Below are positions 63,196 through 64,000 of a stretch of 64,000 bases of DNA, in pieces (position 1 is the first letter of the stretch; every line of letters starts with the position of its first letter). This DNA comes from Hymenobacter sp. GOD-10R (GTDB taxonomy: Bacteria; Bacteroidota; Bacteroidia; Cytophagales; Hymenobacteraceae). The DNA lies in contig NZ_CP141184.1 in assembly GCF_035609205.1 (NCBI RefSeq), forward strand, positions 248,001 to 312,000, read 5' to 3'. The notes under the pieces were generated by a model. That model was not told the origin of the DNA. It did not search any database and saw nothing but the letters and a program-made list of their open reading frames with translations. A program made the position numbers and the translations under genes.

Positions 63196-64000
63196 TGAAA
63201 AAGGTAGTTCTCGCCTATAGTGGCGGATTGGATACATCCTATTGTGTCGTGTATCTGACGAAAGAACTGGGCCTGGAAGTCCATACGGTTATCGTCAACT
63301 CGGGCGGCTTTTCGGAAGAAGAGCTAGCTGCTATTGAAAAACGTGCGTACGAGCTAGGCTCGACACGACATGAAGTAATCGACGTAACCGAGCGCTTCTA
63401 CAAAGAGTGCTTACGCTACCTGTTAGCAGGGAATGTTCTGAAGAATGACACGTACCCGCTGAGTGTCAGTGCGGAGCGCATGTTCCAGTCACTGGCGTTG
63501 GCCGAGTACGCTCGCGAAAACAACGCCGACTACATCGCCCACGGCAGCACCGGCGCTGGCAACGACCAAGTGCGTTTCGACGTGGCTTTCTCCGTTATTT
63601 CGCCCAACACCGAAATCATCACGCCCATCCGCGACCTGAGCCTTTCGCGCCAAGCCGAGATTGAATACTTGCAACAGAACGGCGTAGAGATGAGCTGGGA
63701 AAAAGCCAAGTACTCCATCAACAAGGGTATTTGGGGCACCAGCGTAGGTGGCGTGGAAACGCTGACCTCGAACAAAGGTCTGCCCGAAACCGCTTGGCCA
63801 ACTCAGCTAAGCGAATCGGAGCCGCGCGACATCGAAATCACCTTCGAGAAAGGTGAGCCGGTAGCGCTTAGCGGCGAGCAGATGAACCCCGTAGCCCTAA
63901 TCCAGGCGCTGAACGACCTAGCAGGCAAGTACGCCATCGGCCGAGACACGCACGTGGGCGACACCATCCTAGGTATCAAAGGCCGCGTGGGCTTCGAGGC
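63195..64000 (+). CDS. argG: Argininosuccinate synthase (3' end outside window)
   Basis: N-terminal 268 residues of the ATP-dependent ligase joining citrulline and aspartate. MKKVVLAYSGGLDTSYCVVY contains the ATP P-loop YSGGLDTS; AHGSTGAGNDQVRFD is the citrulline/aspartate region; SINKGIWGTSVGGVETL is family-typical. The ATG at 63195 overlaps the GNAT stop (TAATG), so the two are translationally coupled. The gene is open at the window end; this is the truncation, not a mutation. Confidence 0.96.
   Translation, partial: MKKVVLAYSGGLDTSYCVVYLTKELGLEVHTVIVNSGGFSEEELAAIEKRAYELGSTRHEVIDVTERFYKECLRYLLAGNVLKNDTYPLSVSAERMFQSLALAEYARENNADYIAHGSTGAGNDQVRFDVAFSVISPNTEIITPIRDLSLSRQAEIEYLQQNGVEMSWEKAKYSINKGIWGTSVGGVETLTSNKGLPETAWPTQLSESEPRDIEITFEKGEPVALSGEQMNPVALIQALNDLAGKYAIGRDTHVGDTILGIKGRVGFE

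Overview
The window looks like chromosomal DNA of a Hymenobacter-like member of the Bacteroidota (Cytophagales). The evidence is: Bacteroidota-type promoters (TTG, about 19 nt, TAnnTTTG) before rpmG, rpmB and other genes; a type IX secretion sorting domain on an M4 peptidase; a bacillithiol gene (bshC); DUF4295 next to rpmG; a DUF5522 protein; and moderately high GC. Shine-Dalgarno sequences are rare. I found no rRNA, tRNA, CRISPR array, phage or complete insertion sequence.

Layout. 0-10 kb: aquaporin, patatin-like phospholipase with a predicted barrel, small membrane proteins, two outer-membrane proteins sharing an N-terminal domain, rlmN and a lipoprotein. 10-18 kb: a TPP riboswitch followed by thiS-thiC-thiD-thiE-thiG-thiH-thiF, and a convergent second ThiE/TenI-like gene. 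18-31 kb: thioesterase, mnmD, sulfurtransferase, map, DUF2157/GDYXXLXY pair, ExbD, 5-FCL, bshC, then a translation/secretion block (rimO, ftsY, DUF4295, rpmG, rpmB). 31-54 kb: metabolic and accessory genes including rocD, hemB, an APC permease, a CDF transporter beside the remnant of a second CDF gene, a GH-A enzyme overlapping a PLD nuclease, ogt, an AraC regulator, a TPR protein, the M4 protease, SDRs, an M20 amidohydrolase, a PAP2/sphingomyelin-synthase-like protein and a PhyH dioxygenase. 54-57.6 kb: a decaying tandem cluster of WG-repeat and TonB-C-like paralogs, with one intact and three damaged relatives next to an intact zinc-ribbon/TonB gene. 57.6-64 kb: arginine biosynthesis: argH, an M20 deacylase (argE-like) and argB on the minus strand, and a GNAT-argG pair on the plus strand, argG being cut by the window end.

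The most interesting non-genic signal is a family of intergenic palindromic elements about 85-115 bp long. Most share a core close to TCGTTGAACGA but carry different, individually self-complementary arms (at least four full types and one solo type). They lie mostly just after genes, several lie inside the thiamine operon, and two loci are composites of different types. They look like a modular REP/MITE-like family moved or copied by an enzyme not encoded here.

Other leads are a GNAT with a CxxC...CxC tail that may be the first enzyme of arginine synthesis, frequent CTAG tetranucleotides (usually avoided in bacteria), and a perfect 15-bp inverted repeat that ends exactly at the start codon of a TonB-like gene.
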